64,000 nt of DNA from UBA4582 sp002389265 (GTDB taxonomy: Bacteria > Pseudomonadota > Gammaproteobacteria > Pseudomonadales > Azotimanducaceae). This document shows positions 7,728-16,675 of this stretch, piece after piece. The notes under the pieces were generated by a model. It made no database searches. It was not told the DNA's origin and saw only the letters and a program-made list of their open reading frames with translations. The DNA lies in the NCBI GenBank assembly GCA_943788825.1, contig CALSRT010000002.1, forward strand, positions 620,001-684,000, read 5' to 3'. Position 1 is the stretch's first letter. Every line of letters starts with the position of its first letter. The position numbers and the translations under genes are program-made.

Positions 7728-9275
7728 ATGAACGGTGCTGAAAGCATGCTGGAAACGTTGGCGAACAACGGAGTTGAAGTTTGCTTCAGTAATCCTGGCA
7801 CGTCTGAGATGCACATGGTTGCGGCGATGGGCAAGTCCAGTAGGATGCGCTCTATACTCTGTCTGTTTGAGGGTGTTTGCTCCGGCGCCGCCGACGGTTA
7901 TGGCCGTATGACCGGCAAACCGGCCTCTACCCTGCTGCATCTGGGGCCCGGCTTATCGAATGCGTCAGCCAACCTGCATAACGCCCGCAAAGCTTACTCA
8001 CCGGTGATTAACCTGATTGGTGATCACGCGACTTACCACAAAAAATACAATACGCCATTGAATTCTGATGTCGTCGGCCTTGCCGCGCCCGTCAGTCATT
8101 GGATCGAGACAGTGGCTGATGCCGCAACGCTACCGGCGGCGGCAGCGCGAGCAGTGCAGGCAGCCAATGTGCACCCGGGACAGATCGCAACACTGATTAT
8201 TCCCGCTGACTGCGCATGGAATGATTCAACGGCGCCCCTCGAGGCCCAGGACATGCCAGAATCTCTCCGTGTGCCGGTCGCCAACATCAAACAAACCGCA
8301 GCGCTTTTGCGGAACGGCAAAACCACCATCATGCTGATGGGGAATACTGCGCTGACGGAAAAGTGTCTGGAACTGGCCGACCAGCTGAGCCAGGCCACCG
8401 GGGTCCGTTTGTATTGCGACACCTTCACCGCCCGCTTGCCGCGCGGCGCAGGTCGATGCAGCATCGAAAAGCTGGGCTATTTTGCTGAGCAGGCGACGGA
8501 GCAAATCAAGGATGCAGAGCAGCTTGTCATGGTAGGTACTACAGCACCGGTGGGTTTCTTTGCTTACCCAGGTAAGGTCAGCGAGTTTTATCCTGCGGAC
8601 AGCGTCCTGCATACCTTGGCGGAGGTGCAGCATGATGCCGAACAGGCTTTAACTGACCTGGTGGCGGAACTTGATGCGGGTAAATTTGCGCCGCGCCGTA
8701 TTAAGCTGCAAAAACCGCAACTGGCAACGGGTGAACTTAACCTGAAAGCTGTGGGCCAGGGGTTTGCGGCACTACTGCCCACCGACGCCATTGTCGTCGA
8801 TGAGAGTGCCACCTCCGGCGCCTATACAAGCGCCTTAAGCGCCACGGCGGAACCGCATGATTGGCTGTCTCTGACCGGCGGCTCTATCGGCTATGGCTTG
8901 CCCCTGTCGATCGGCACGGCCGTTGCCTGCCCTGAGCGCAAGACCATTTGTCTGCAAGGTGATGGTGGCGCCATGTACACCAATCAAGCACTATGGACCA
9001 TGGCCCGCGAGCAACTTAATGTCTGCGTTGTCATATTTGCCAACCGTAAGTACCAGATTCTGCAGATCGAACTGGCCAGGGTCGGCGCGCAATCCATGTC
9101 CCCCAGGACCCTCGACATGCTTGACCTCAGCAACCCCGATCTGGATTTCGTGAAAATGGCGGAGTCCATGGGTGTTAAAGCTACGCGAGCTACAACGGCG
9201 GATGAGTTTAATCAGCAGTTTGAAGCCGCAATGCAAACACCGGGCCCGCGACTCATTGAGGTTATGCTTGATTAA
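7728..9275 (+). CDS. ThDP-dependent acetolactate synthase-like enzyme
   Basis: The 515-residue protein has the three-domain layout of the acetolactate synthase/benzoylformate decarboxylase family. Glu48 in LFEGVCSGAADGYGR is the conserved cofactor-activating Glu. The ThDP/Mg motif begins GDGGAMYTNQALW (about residue 405) and ends with N near FANRKYQIL. The start at 7728 has AAGGAG (7716-7721) 6 bp upstream and opens directly with MNGAESMLETLANNGVEVCF; the frame is open further upstream. It probably decarboxylates or ligates a 2-oxo acid. The partner oxygenase genes follow with short gaps, so it likely leads an operon (7728-11399) behind operator site 3. It is not assigned as an ilv gene because no small subunit is present. 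Confidence 0.88.
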   Translation: MNGAESMLETLANNGVEVCFSNPGTSEMHMVAAMGKSSRMRSILCLFEGVCSGAADGYGRMTGKPASTLLHLGPGLSNASANLHNARKAYSPVINLIGDHATYHKKYNTPLNSDVVGLAAPVSHWIETVADAATLPAAAARAVQAANVHPGQIATLIIPADCAWNDSTAPLEAQDMPESLRVPVANIKQTAALLRNGKTTIMLMGNTALTEKCLELADQLSQATGVRLYCDTFTARLPRGAGRCSIEKLGYFAEQATEQIKDAEQLVMVGTTAPVGFFAYPGKVSEFYPADSVLHTLAEVQHDAEQALTDLVAELDAGKFAPRRIKLQKPQLATGELNLKAVGQGFAALLPTDAIVVDESATSGAYTSALSATAEPHDWLSLTGGSIGYGLPLSIGTAVACPERKTICLQGDGGAMYTNQALWTMAREQLNVCVVIFANRKYQILQIELARVGAQSMSPRTLDMLDLSNPDLDFVKMAESMGVKATRATTADEFNQQFEAAMQTPGPRLIEVMLD

Positions 9276-9331
9276 GCGATTCACAGCATATTGGATAATC
9301 AAGAACCGCATGGCCAGAACAGGAGATTACC

Positions 9332-10477
9332 ATGAGTACAATTTCAGCCGCAGAATATAACCAAACCCAGCAGTCCTATGTTGACGATGGTATTAAGCGC
9401 GCAGCAACGCTGGCGAACCGCGGGCCGATTAAATTTGAGCAAGACGGCACACTGGCGCAAGAGATTTGTGATGCATACTGGCGTACCGGCTTTTATGTGT
9501 TTGAAAATCTGGTTGATGACGACGAGATTCGACTGCTGCAAGACAATGCACAAATGCTGCTTGACCGAGCGCCAACAGACAACGGCGCGATAACAGACAG
9601 GCATGGCAGGCCAGCATTTGGACAGGAGTTTGCAATACCTGTTTACTCGTTGATTCGGCCCTTGAGCGATCCATGGGGCGGCACAGACAAACTCAACGGC
9701 CGCCATCCAACCCAAATGACACAGCCTACCTTTGAAGGCCCAACATCAGAAAAAGTGGTATTTGCGATGACGGGTATGTGTCAGATAATGGATGCAGGCT
9801 TGCGCCTCTACGGACATCCAGCACTGCTGGCCATTGCCGCGTCCATCAATGGCGACGATTTTGTTCCTTATACAGAAGTAGTATTCGTCAAACAACCTGG
9901 TGTCGGTGGTTCTGTTTCATGGCATCAGGATGGCGTCACACACTGGAACTCGCCCGATTGGGATGAAGGTATTCATGGCTTCAATCTTCAGGTTCAGCTT
10001 TACGATACCTCAGCGCATAGCTGCCTTTGGGTGGTCCCCGGCAGTCACAAACAAGGTCGAATCGACATCAAAAAGCTGGTTGCCGAGACAGGCTCGGAAC
10101 GTTTAGCAGAAGCAGTGCCTTTGTATGCCAAAGCCGGGGATGTGACGATAGTGAATCGACAAGCTCTGCATGGTTCCTTTGCCAACACGTCCAAAGATCA
10201 ACGTGTCTCGCTGACCATCGGTTTTCACCGCAAAGCTTCTGTACTGGGCGCCTGCGGTTCATTAGCCACAGCGGCTGACGCGCATTATGATGAGCAGAGA
10301 ATCCATGAAAGATCACAGGTCATTGGCATCGCGATAGATGCACGCGCACAGCGGTATCCGGATGAGCAAAGATTTGTCTATCAGCCACTGGTCGGACGCG
10401 AAGCCGAATTACGCTTCACACCTGATAACTGGCAGAAGGTAGTCAAGGACTATAATCTGAAGGATCTGGCAATTTAG
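9332..10477 (+). CDS. Phytanoyl-CoA dioxygenase (PhyH) family protein
   Basis: The 381-residue protein is an Fe(II)/2-oxoglutarate oxygenase of the PhyH family. The metal pair is H198-x-D200 in SWHQDGVTHW. The distal His is in ALHGSFANTSKDQRVSLTIGF (about 270-290), which also supplies the 2-oxoglutarate Arg. AGGAG lies 7 bp before the ATG. It follows the ThDP gene by 56 bp and precedes a second 2-oxoglutarate oxygenase, consistent with sequential hydroxylation in one pathway. The substrate is unknown. Confidence 0.88.
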   Translation: MSTISAAEYNQTQQSYVDDGIKRAATLANRGPIKFEQDGTLAQEICDAYWRTGFYVFENLVDDDEIRLLQDNAQMLLDRAPTDNGAITDRHGRPAFGQEFAIPVYSLIRPLSDPWGGTDKLNGRHPTQMTQPTFEGPTSEKVVFAMTGMCQIMDAGLRLYGHPALLAIAASINGDDFVPYTEVVFVKQPGVGGSVSWHQDGVTHWNSPDWDEGIHGFNLQVQLYDTSAHSCLWVVPGSHKQGRIDIKKLVAETGSERLAEAVPLYAKAGDVTIVNRQALHGSFANTSKDQRVSLTIGFHRKASVLGACGSLATAADAHYDEQRIHERSQVIGIAIDARAQRYPDEQRFVYQPLVGREAELRFTPDNWQKVVKDYNLKDLAI

Positions 10478-10520
10478 CGACGGTCTTTCTCAGCGCAGAT
10501 TACTCAGGAGTGGCCCCTTC

Positions 10521-11399
10521 ATGAAGACGACTACAACGACCTTTTTGCTACAACCATTGCCCAAATCCTTTGGCGCCATTGTGACCAATGTCAAACTTGC
10601 TGAGATCGACGCCAACCTGTTCGACCAGTTGTACCAGGCATGGCTGAAGTATGCCTTGCTGATTTTTCCTGGCCAGCATTTGAGCGATGCCGAGCAAGTA
10701 GCCTTCGCTAGGCGCTTTGGCGATCTTGTAAAGGGACTCGAAGCGGCTGGAATAAGCAATGTCATGCGGGATGGCAGCCTCAGGGATGCCCCCGATGATG
10801 ACATGATGAAAATTATTCGCGGCAATATGCATTGGCACCAGGATAATACCTACATGCCAATACAGGCAAAAGGCGCTGTTTTCAGCGCTAAAGTCGTCCC
10901 AACTGCACAAGGTGATACGGCGTTTGCCGATATGCGTGATGCCTGGGACGCGCTCGATGAGAACACCCGCAAGAAAATCGCCGGTCTTTCCGCTTATCAC
11001 TCCCTTGCCCACAGCCAGAAGGAGATCGGCGAGGAAACCAAGAGCGGTAACAGTGAATATACGGGCTACGGACTGGATGTTGAAAATACCCCGCTGCGGC
11101 CGCTGGTGAAAACGCACCCGGAAACCAGCCGGCAATCGCTGGCGGTGGGCCGTCACGCTTTTGGTATTCCAGGCCTGGCGCCGCAAGAGTCCGCCAGCCT
11201 GTTGGAAGAACTCATTCAATTTGCTGTCAACGATGAACGACGCACTTATCAACACCGTTGGCATAAGGGTGATGTAGTCGTGTGGGATAACCGCTGCCTG
11301 CTGCACAAAGCCTGTGCATGGGACTATTCTGAGCCGCGCGTCATGCTCCATTCACGCATTGCAGGAAACCCTGCGAGTGAAAGCGCCGCTTCAAGTTAA
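10521..11399 (+). CDS. TauD/TfdA family dioxygenase
   Basis: The 292-residue protein shows the TauD/TfdA Fe(II)/2-oxoglutarate fold. H106-x-D108 is in MHWHQDNTYMP, and the distal His with the 2-oxoglutarate Arg are in CLLHKACAWDYSEPRVMLHS (about 260-280). Family members often cleave a C-X bond by hydroxylating next to a sulfonate, ether or amine. It is the last gene of the 7728-11399 unit, 43 bp after the PhyH gene with AGGAG upstream. It ends 26 bp before the end of the opposing cyclodeaminase-like gene. Confidence 0.88.
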   Translation: MKTTTTTFLLQPLPKSFGAIVTNVKLAEIDANLFDQLYQAWLKYALLIFPGQHLSDAEQVAFARRFGDLVKGLEAAGISNVMRDGSLRDAPDDDMMKIIRGNMHWHQDNTYMPIQAKGAVFSAKVVPTAQGDTAFADMRDAWDALDENTRKKIAGLSAYHSLAHSQKEIGEETKSGNSEYTGYGLDVENTPLRPLVKTHPETSRQSLAVGRHAFGIPGLAPQESASLLEELIQFAVNDERRTYQHRWHKGDVVVWDNRCLLHKACAWDYSEPRVMLHSRIAGNPASESAASS

Positions 11400-11425
11400 A
11401 GCGATTGCTGGGTATTGCGATGATG

Positions 11426-12376
11426 CTATATCAGCGCTCGCGAGAGTTGCGCAACCCGCATGATGTAATCCGCGATCATAAGGTCAAGGTGGGCGCCACC
11501 ACCGTTCTTAAATACCGTCGTCGCGGTGTCACTTTTGCGTGTGGCAGTTCCTGCACATAGTTCGTATAAATCCCCAAGAATGTCCTCGCGGGATATCACG
11601 TTATTGCTAATCGGCATCAACAATTCGCCGATATGATCGAGTGTAGTATCCCTGCTATCGACGTACAGATCTGCGTCGCGCATAAGCGCATCATCTGCCT
11701 CACGCATATTTGCTTTATAGGCACCAATCAAATCCACATGGCTACCGGGTTTGATCCAGTGACCATGAATGATGGGGTCGCAGGACAAGGTTGCACATGA
11801 GATAATATCCGCTGCTGCCACAGCAGCTTCAAGATTTGTTACCACACGCACGTTGATATCAGTTTTTTTGTATTGGTTAACAAGCTCATTGGCTCGCGCA
11901 GCAGATCGATTCCAAACGAGAATCTCTGCCAGTGCGGGAAACAATTGACTGTACCCGGCAATCAGCGAATCCGCGACTTTGCCGGCACCAACAATAAGTA
12001 ACCTGCCGGCATCTTGCCGCGCCAGAATTTGCGCACCCAGTAACGAGTCTGCTGCGGTTTTCCAGCGGGTCACAAGATTGCCGTCGATGATGGCCCTGGG
12101 TACACCTGTTTTATCATCGAACAGGGTAAATACTGAATTCACACTCGGCAGGCCAAGTTTGGCGTTACTGGCAAAGATGGTTGCGGTCTTGGTACCCATT
12201 CCCAATCCGGGCACCCAGGCCGAGCGACTTAAAAGCGTGTTGCCGCCTTGCTCAATAAACGTATCTTTGATCAGCGCGCGCTCAAGTTCATGCCCCGCAC
12301 GAATTGCCAGACAAGCATCCTGCCAGTTAAGTTGAGCCTCGACTGCTGCCCCGCCAATAAAGGGAATGGCTGCCAC
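11426..12376 (-). CDS. Ornithine cyclodeaminase/mu-crystallin family protein
   Basis: The 316-residue protein has the NAD(P)-binding Rossmann motif GAGKVADSL (about 133-141) and the family signature around GMGTKTATIFASN. This family includes ornithine cyclodeaminase, alanine dehydrogenase and opine or ketimine reductases, so an amino-acid or imine substrate is likely but not specified. The GTG start directly follows the TGA of the upstream M19 gene, with GGGGAG serving as ribosome binding site inside that gene's end, so the two are translationally coupled. Confidence 0.88.
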   Translation of the reverse strand: MAAIPFIGGAAVEAQLNWQDACLAIRAGHELERALIKDTFIEQGGNTLLSRSAWVPGLGMGTKTATIFASNAKLGLPSVNSVFTLFDDKTGVPRAIIDGNLVTRWKTAADSLLGAQILARQDAGRLLIVGAGKVADSLIAGYSQLFPALAEILVWNRSAARANELVNQYKKTDINVRVVTNLEAAVAAADIISCATLSCDPIIHGHWIKPGSHVDLIGAYKANMREADDALMRDADLYVDSRDTTLDHIGELLMPISNNVISREDILGDLYELCAGTATRKSDTATTVFKNGGGAHLDLMIADYIMRVAQLSRALI

Positions 12377-13387
12377 TCAGTCTCCCCAGATATCGCGATA
12401 TAAACGCAGCAGGTTGAGACCCATTATCTTTTGCACATCCTCTGACAAATAACCCCTGTCGAGCAAGCCGGCAGTGATGGCTGGTAATGTCTGGGGCGTT
12501 TCAATCCCTGCGGGGTACTTGTGCGGGGGGGCTGGGTATTCAGGCCCCTGCCAATGGCCACCGTCCACCATGCTCTGCCATTCGGCCTGCGCGGCCTCGC
12601 CTTCAACAACCGGCCATTGCCCAAGATAGTAGTCAATGCCCAGCGCAACATGGTCAATACCGCCCACCTCTACGAGGTGGTCAATGTGTTCGATAAAACG
12701 CTGCAGGGAAGGCTGCTTCGGACCACTGATAAAGCCTGGAAAGCCAGTCACACCGGTTAAACCACCCGACTCGGCTATGGCTCGAATCTGGTCGTCTTCG
12801 ACATTGCGCGCACTCTGCGTATGCCACAGCGCCATAGGATTGGCATGACTGAAGATGACAGGTCTGTCTGAATGCTCGATGGTGTCCATGGTCGTGCGAT
12901 AACCCGTGTGCGAGCAGTCAACGATCACCTTTGCTTGATTGCAACGGTCGATAAACGCCCGACCAAAGGGTTTCAGACCTTTGTCTTCTGTCTGGCAGCC
13001 ATAACCTAAGCGGTTCTCAACATTGTATGTCAGCTGGATGATTCCCACCCCTAAACGCTTGACGACGTCGATGAGATTCAGATTATCACCAACAGCTTCC
13101 GCGCCCTGCAGGTGAAAGACCACACCGGTCTTGCCCGCTTGCTTTGCGTCAACAACCTGACTAGCACGCTCAACCAGCACCAGGTCTGGTCTATCCCTGA
13201 TCAGATCGAGCCATCTGCCGATAACCGCCAAGGTGTCAGCCATTGGGTGAAACCCGCCAACAGTGGGGGTAACCACGGTACAGCCGCCTTCAATATACCA
13301 ATCGACGAACTTGCGCTTGGCTAACAGCGGGCAGGTGCCATCAATAATGATAGATGCTTTGTGTAATTGTTCGGCCAGATTATTCGT
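12377..13387 (-). CDS. M19 (membrane dipeptidase) family protein lacking the N-terminal HxD
   Basis: The protein resembles renal-type dipeptidases. The second-shell ligands are present: Glu in LQGAEAVGD, His in DCSHTGY and FSHANP, and Asp in LGIDYYLG. The usual N-terminal metal motif DGHxDLP is replaced by D-G-T-C-P-L-L, so His and Asp are Thr and Pro. The conserved N-terminus (IIIDGTCPLLAKRKF) lies upstream of the first standard start, a GTG at 13276. Between that GTG and the in-frame stop at 13430-13432 there is no ATG, GTG or TTG. ACG at 13387 with AAGG five bases upstream, or CTG at 13378, would include it, so 13387 is tentative. It lies between mlrC-like and cyclodeaminase-like genes. 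Confidence 0.8.
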   Translation of the reverse strand, partial: TNNLAEQLHKASIIIDGTCPLLAKRKFVDWYIEGGCTVVTPTVGGFHPMADTLAVIGRWLDLIRDRPDLVLVERASQVVDAKQAGKTGVVFHLQGAEAVGDNLNLIDVVKRLGVGIIQLTYNVENRLGYGCQTEDKGLKPFGRAFIDRCNQAKVIVDCSHTGYRTTMDTIEHSDRPVIFSHANPMALWHTQSARNVEDDQIRAIAESGGLTGVTGFPGFISGPKQPSLQRFIEHIDHLVEVGGIDHVALGIDYYLGQWPVVEGEAAQAEWQSMVDGGHWQGPEYPAPPHKYPAGIETPQTLPAITAGLLDRGYLSEDVQKIMGLNLLRLYRDIWGD

Positions 13388-13457
13388 ATTTACCTTCTTA
13401 TTGATGTTGGCAGCCGGCGTCCTGCTGAGTTAGGGTATCTCTGATTATTTGATCAGC

Positions 13458-14918
13458 TCAACTGTAGGCAGCATTTTCATCGATTGGCCAGAGCGGTTGG
13501 TTGCATTGGGTGCGCGGGAAAACTTCAACGTGATGGGTTGTTAAACCTGGCGGATCAGCAGTGATAATTGTGCCGGCGAGCGCGTCAAAGCCGGCGCGAA
13601 AGTGATTACTGGACTTGAGCGCAACAAAGTCCTTTGCCAGTACATCAATACCTACCGCAAGAAAGGGTTCCGTATCGAAGGTTTGCGAGCGTTCACTGCC
13701 GACAACGATATCCATACCTTCTACCTGCAGTCTGGCCAGCTTGCCGTAGCTTATTTTGGCGCCTTTGGCCATCGCCTGCATAATGCACCGACCATCGTGC
13801 AGTGACTTGACGTAAACGTCGAGCGCCAGAGGTTCGCCATGCAGGTCATCATATTTGCCCCCCAGGTTGACGTGAAGGGTGCTACCCACGCCAGCACGGT
13901 GAGCCTGGTCAGCCACTTCAGGATCAACAATAAAGCCAAAACAGGCGTTGTCGAGTTTTGCCGCCAGCATAGCCCGCAGCAGGTGCGTGCCATCACCCGG
14001 AGAGCCACCACCACAATTGTCCGATGTTTCATTGATGACTACTGGTTTGGCCGTTGCTGCCTGAGCCGCCTCGACCGCCTCTGCGGCTGACAGGCTCAAC
14101 GCTCTGAAAGATTCTCGTTGCGCCCAGAGCTCCCGGCCAATCTGCTGCGCAAGTGAGCGGGCATGCGCTTCACCGGCACGACTGGTGACGACGATATGAC
14201 AACCTATATGAGGAACATCGGCATAGGGAAAACCGTGAAACAGGCTGACATTGATTGCGTCTGGATCCTCACCCCCAAGCTGCTGAACCCGGTCGCGCAG
14301 TGTTTTGCCCGGGCCTTTGAAGGTTGTGGTTGTTGGCATCAGCATGGGCACTGTCTCGACCGCCAATGTGGGGCGGTAGTTTTTCTCGAGCATATCAAAA
14401 ATGAGCTCAATGGCCTCACCCGCCCGCAGATGCATATCGATGTGCGGATACTCATGGCAGGCGAATACACCGTCCAAGACATCTGCCATACGCTGGGTAA
14501 TGTTGCCATGCAGGTCGAATGCGGCAGTGATAGGGACTGACTCACCCACAAGGCTTCGAACAGCCTCGGCAAGATCACCTTCCAGGTCCAGACAGCCAGC
14601 AACAGATCCGGCGCCATGCAGGTCCAAAAATACACCATCAACGGGCATCTCAGAAGCCAGCCGCTCCAAAAGGTCAGTCTTCATTGTGTTGTAGGCTTCA
14701 GCAGCAATCTTTCCAGACGGCTGGGCAAATGCCTGCAGAATCGGTACGGCTGTGACGCCCAGGCGGACGCAGGCGTCTATGGCACCGCCTGTGTGCGTTT
14801 CGGTGCCGCGAATTTTCAGCATTTGTTCGCCGCGCAGAATTTTGAAGGCGCTGATCGGCGTCTCTTCTTGCACATAGGTATTTGTCTCGTGGACTATACC
14901 TGCTATCGCTATTCGCAT
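13458..14918 (-). CDS. M81 family metallopeptidase (MlrC-like)
   Basis: The 486-residue protein matches MlrC, the peptidase that completes microcystin breakdown, and its many relatives of unknown substrate. Visible features are GIVHETNTY at the N-terminus, FLDLHGAG and AFDLHGNIT with the metal-binding Asp/His residues, EYPHIDMH (about 180-187), and the C-terminal DUF1485-type domain with DNCGGGSPGDGTHLL. The ATG at 14918 has GGAG 6 bp upstream and is preferred over a GTG four codons earlier. It leads the minus-strand unit M81-M19-cyclodeaminase and is divergent from the second enolase-superfamily gene across operator site 4. A role on microcystin itself is not implied. Confidence 0.9.
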   Translation of the reverse strand: MRIAIAGIVHETNTYVQEETPISAFKILRGEQMLKIRGTETHTGGAIDACVRLGVTAVPILQAFAQPSGKIAAEAYNTMKTDLLERLASEMPVDGVFLDLHGAGSVAGCLDLEGDLAEAVRSLVGESVPITAAFDLHGNITQRMADVLDGVFACHEYPHIDMHLRAGEAIELIFDMLEKNYRPTLAVETVPMLMPTTTTFKGPGKTLRDRVQQLGGEDPDAINVSLFHGFPYADVPHIGCHIVVTSRAGEAHARSLAQQIGRELWAQRESFRALSLSAAEAVEAAQAATAKPVVINETSDNCGGGSPGDGTHLLRAMLAAKLDNACFGFIVDPEVADQAHRAGVGSTLHVNLGGKYDDLHGEPLALDVYVKSLHDGRCIMQAMAKGAKISYGKLARLQVEGMDIVVGSERSQTFDTEPFLAVGIDVLAKDFVALKSSNHFRAGFDALAGTIITADPPGLTTHHVEVFPRTQCNQPLWPIDENAAYS

Positions 14919-15040
14919 CTTTGTCTCCACAGTTTGATTGAACGGTCACAGTGATTGAGCCGGCTCGAAGCACACAATGTGGTCAGCAGATCCGATCTTC
15001 GTTCATTCAAATGAGTATGAATAGCAGAAACACGAAAGTC

Positions 15041-15056
15041 TGTCGGCTGGACGACA
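15041..15056. promoter_or_regulatory. CRP-like operator, site 4 (divergent)
   Basis: TGTCGGCTGGACGACA lies between the divergent M81 and enolase-superfamily genes. A -10-like TATAAG is at 15076-15081 on the plus side. CATACT is at 15019-15014 on the minus side, at nearly the same distance. One site could therefore serve both directions. Confidence 0.6.
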
Positions 15057-15169
15057 ATCTAAATCTGCGAAACCTTATAAGATTTTCGCAGCTATTGCGA
15101 CCGGTCGCCCTCGCGGGCCCTGCGCGCAAATATCGATTAACCAGAGGTTGCTAAATTAAGAGGTGCTTC

Positions 15170-16279
15170 ATGAAAATAACAGATGTGTCTGTAACGCTGT
15201 GGGAATGGCAAGACATCCCGCCGACCCGCTATACCAAAACGGTCGCCAGTTCTGGCACGCGTTCCACGCAAATGGGTTTGCTGCGTATTCGCACCGATGA
15301 TGGTATCGAAGGGCATGGCTTCCTGGGTTCCGCCATGGGCTCAGCACGATATGACGCACCCTATGTGGTTGATGCCTTCAAGAAAATGTTGGTAGGCCAA
15401 GACCCGCTGAACAGGGAGCATATATGGCAATCTCTGATGCGCCGGACACGTAGCCATCGTATGCCAGTGGTTGGAGCGATTGATGTTGCGTTGTGGGATC
15501 TGGCTGGTAAGGCAGCGGGCATGCCTATCCACAAATTGATGGGATCTTTCCGCGATAAAATCCCCGCCTATGCCAGCTCCGCCGTGTTGGACAGGCCAGA
15601 AGACTATGCTGAAGAAGCTGTCAAATTTAAGGAAGCTAACTGGGCAGCATACAAAATCCATCCCCATGGGATTGCCGCCGATGATATTCGTATTTGTGAA
15701 GCCGTGCGTAAAGCCGTCGGTGACGATTACAAGATTATGCTGGATTCAACCTGGTCTTATGATTACCCGGACGCAATCCGTGTCGGCGTGGCGATTCAGG
15801 AAATGGGTTTTTACTGGTATGAAGATCCCTTGGCCGATGACGACTTATACGGGTACACCAAGCTGAAGCAGCATTTACATATTCCGATTATGGCCACTGA
15901 AATGCCAACTGCTGGACCAACCTCTTATGCCCCCTGGGTCATGCAGCAGGCGACCGATTATCTACGCGGTGATGTGTATCTTAAAGGTGGCATTACCTCC
16001 TGCATGAAAACAGCTCACCTGGCAGAAGGCTTTCGGATGAATTATGAAATTCATCATGGCAGTAACTCGCTCAACAATCTTGCCAATCTGCACATGATCA
16101 TGAGTCTGCCAAACACTCAGTTTTTTGAAGTACTGTTGCCCAGCGAAGTACAAAAACACGGTTTGTTGAATGACATTGTGCCGGACAGCGAAGGCTACGT
16201 TCATGCCTATAATGAGCCGGGGCTGGGTGCGCATATTGATTTTGAGATGATTGAGCGAAACAAGATTGCCGAATTTTGA
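15170..16279 (+). CDS. Mandelate racemase/muconate lactonizing enzyme family protein
   Basis: The 369-residue enolase-superfamily protein carries a complete catalytic set: K162-x-H164 (AYKIHPHG), metal ligands D192 (MLDSTW), E218 (WYEDPL) and E244 (ATEMP), and a His in EIHHGSNS. The KxH motif and acidic triad suggest 1,1-proton transfer, that is racemisation, epimerisation or dehydration of a carboxylate. It begins MKITDV at the ATG, with GAGG upstream. Unlike the copy at 6191, the first metal ligand is a normal Asp. It sits behind operator site 4. No gene follows it closely on this strand. Confidence 0.9.
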   Translation: MKITDVSVTLWEWQDIPPTRYTKTVASSGTRSTQMGLLRIRTDDGIEGHGFLGSAMGSARYDAPYVVDAFKKMLVGQDPLNREHIWQSLMRRTRSHRMPVVGAIDVALWDLAGKAAGMPIHKLMGSFRDKIPAYASSAVLDRPEDYAEEAVKFKEANWAAYKIHPHGIAADDIRICEAVRKAVGDDYKIMLDSTWSYDYPDAIRVGVAIQEMGFYWYEDPLADDDLYGYTKLKQHLHIPIMATEMPTAGPTSYAPWVMQQATDYLRGDVYLKGGITSCMKTAHLAEGFRMNYEIHHGSNSLNNLANLHMIMSLPNTQFFEVLLPSEVQKHGLLNDIVPDSEGYVHAYNEPGLGAHIDFEMIERNKIAEF

Positions 16280-16675
16280 TAATCAAAAAGAATCATCAAA
16301 TTTCTGAAGTATGCTACCTCGGTTTCACAAACACCCGTTTTACGGCTGTGTGAGTGGTATATGATGCTGGTTTTAGTGCTTCATTATCAATCGGGGTAAC
16401 AGGATGCCCATCCAGCGCTAGTTTGGTAGGAACTGTGGCCTCTGAGTGAGTTGTAGGGTGTGGAAAAAAGTAAATGAGAGGGACGCTGATGAATGGAGAG
16501 CTCATCTCTACAGATGATGGTCACTAACCCATTAAGTCATCAGTGTTGCTTGTTGCTTTCCTGTGGGAGCGCTGGCGGGAACGAAAAAGGGAGCGGTAAG
16601 ACCCAATGTGTCATTCCGCTCCCTTTTTTAGCTGCATCTGCAAAGTGCGCGCCGATGGGCGAGCTATCTAACACC
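16280..16675. other. Intergenic region, no confident gene
   Basis: About 400 bp hold a terminator (16584-16629) and a minus-strand open frame of 63 codons (16314-16505) that matches no family I know. Nothing else was recognised. Confidence 0.4.
16584..16629 (-). terminator. Bidirectional-looking rho-independent terminator
   Basis: AAAAAGGGAGCGG (16584-16596) pairs with CCGCTCCCTTTTT (from 16616). The stem is GC-rich with A/T runs on both sides, so it can work in both directions. It lies about 50 bp past the stop of the TorF-family porin gene. Confidence 0.75.

Noticed and set aside
10548..11351. A 267-codon minus-strand open frame
   Set aside because: It lies opposite the TauD-family gene, which has its complete iron site; this is a shadow frame.
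13458..14918. Microcystin degradation pathway
   Set aside because: Only an MlrC-like protein is present; MlrA, MlrB and MlrD are absent, and M81 proteins occur widely with other substrates.
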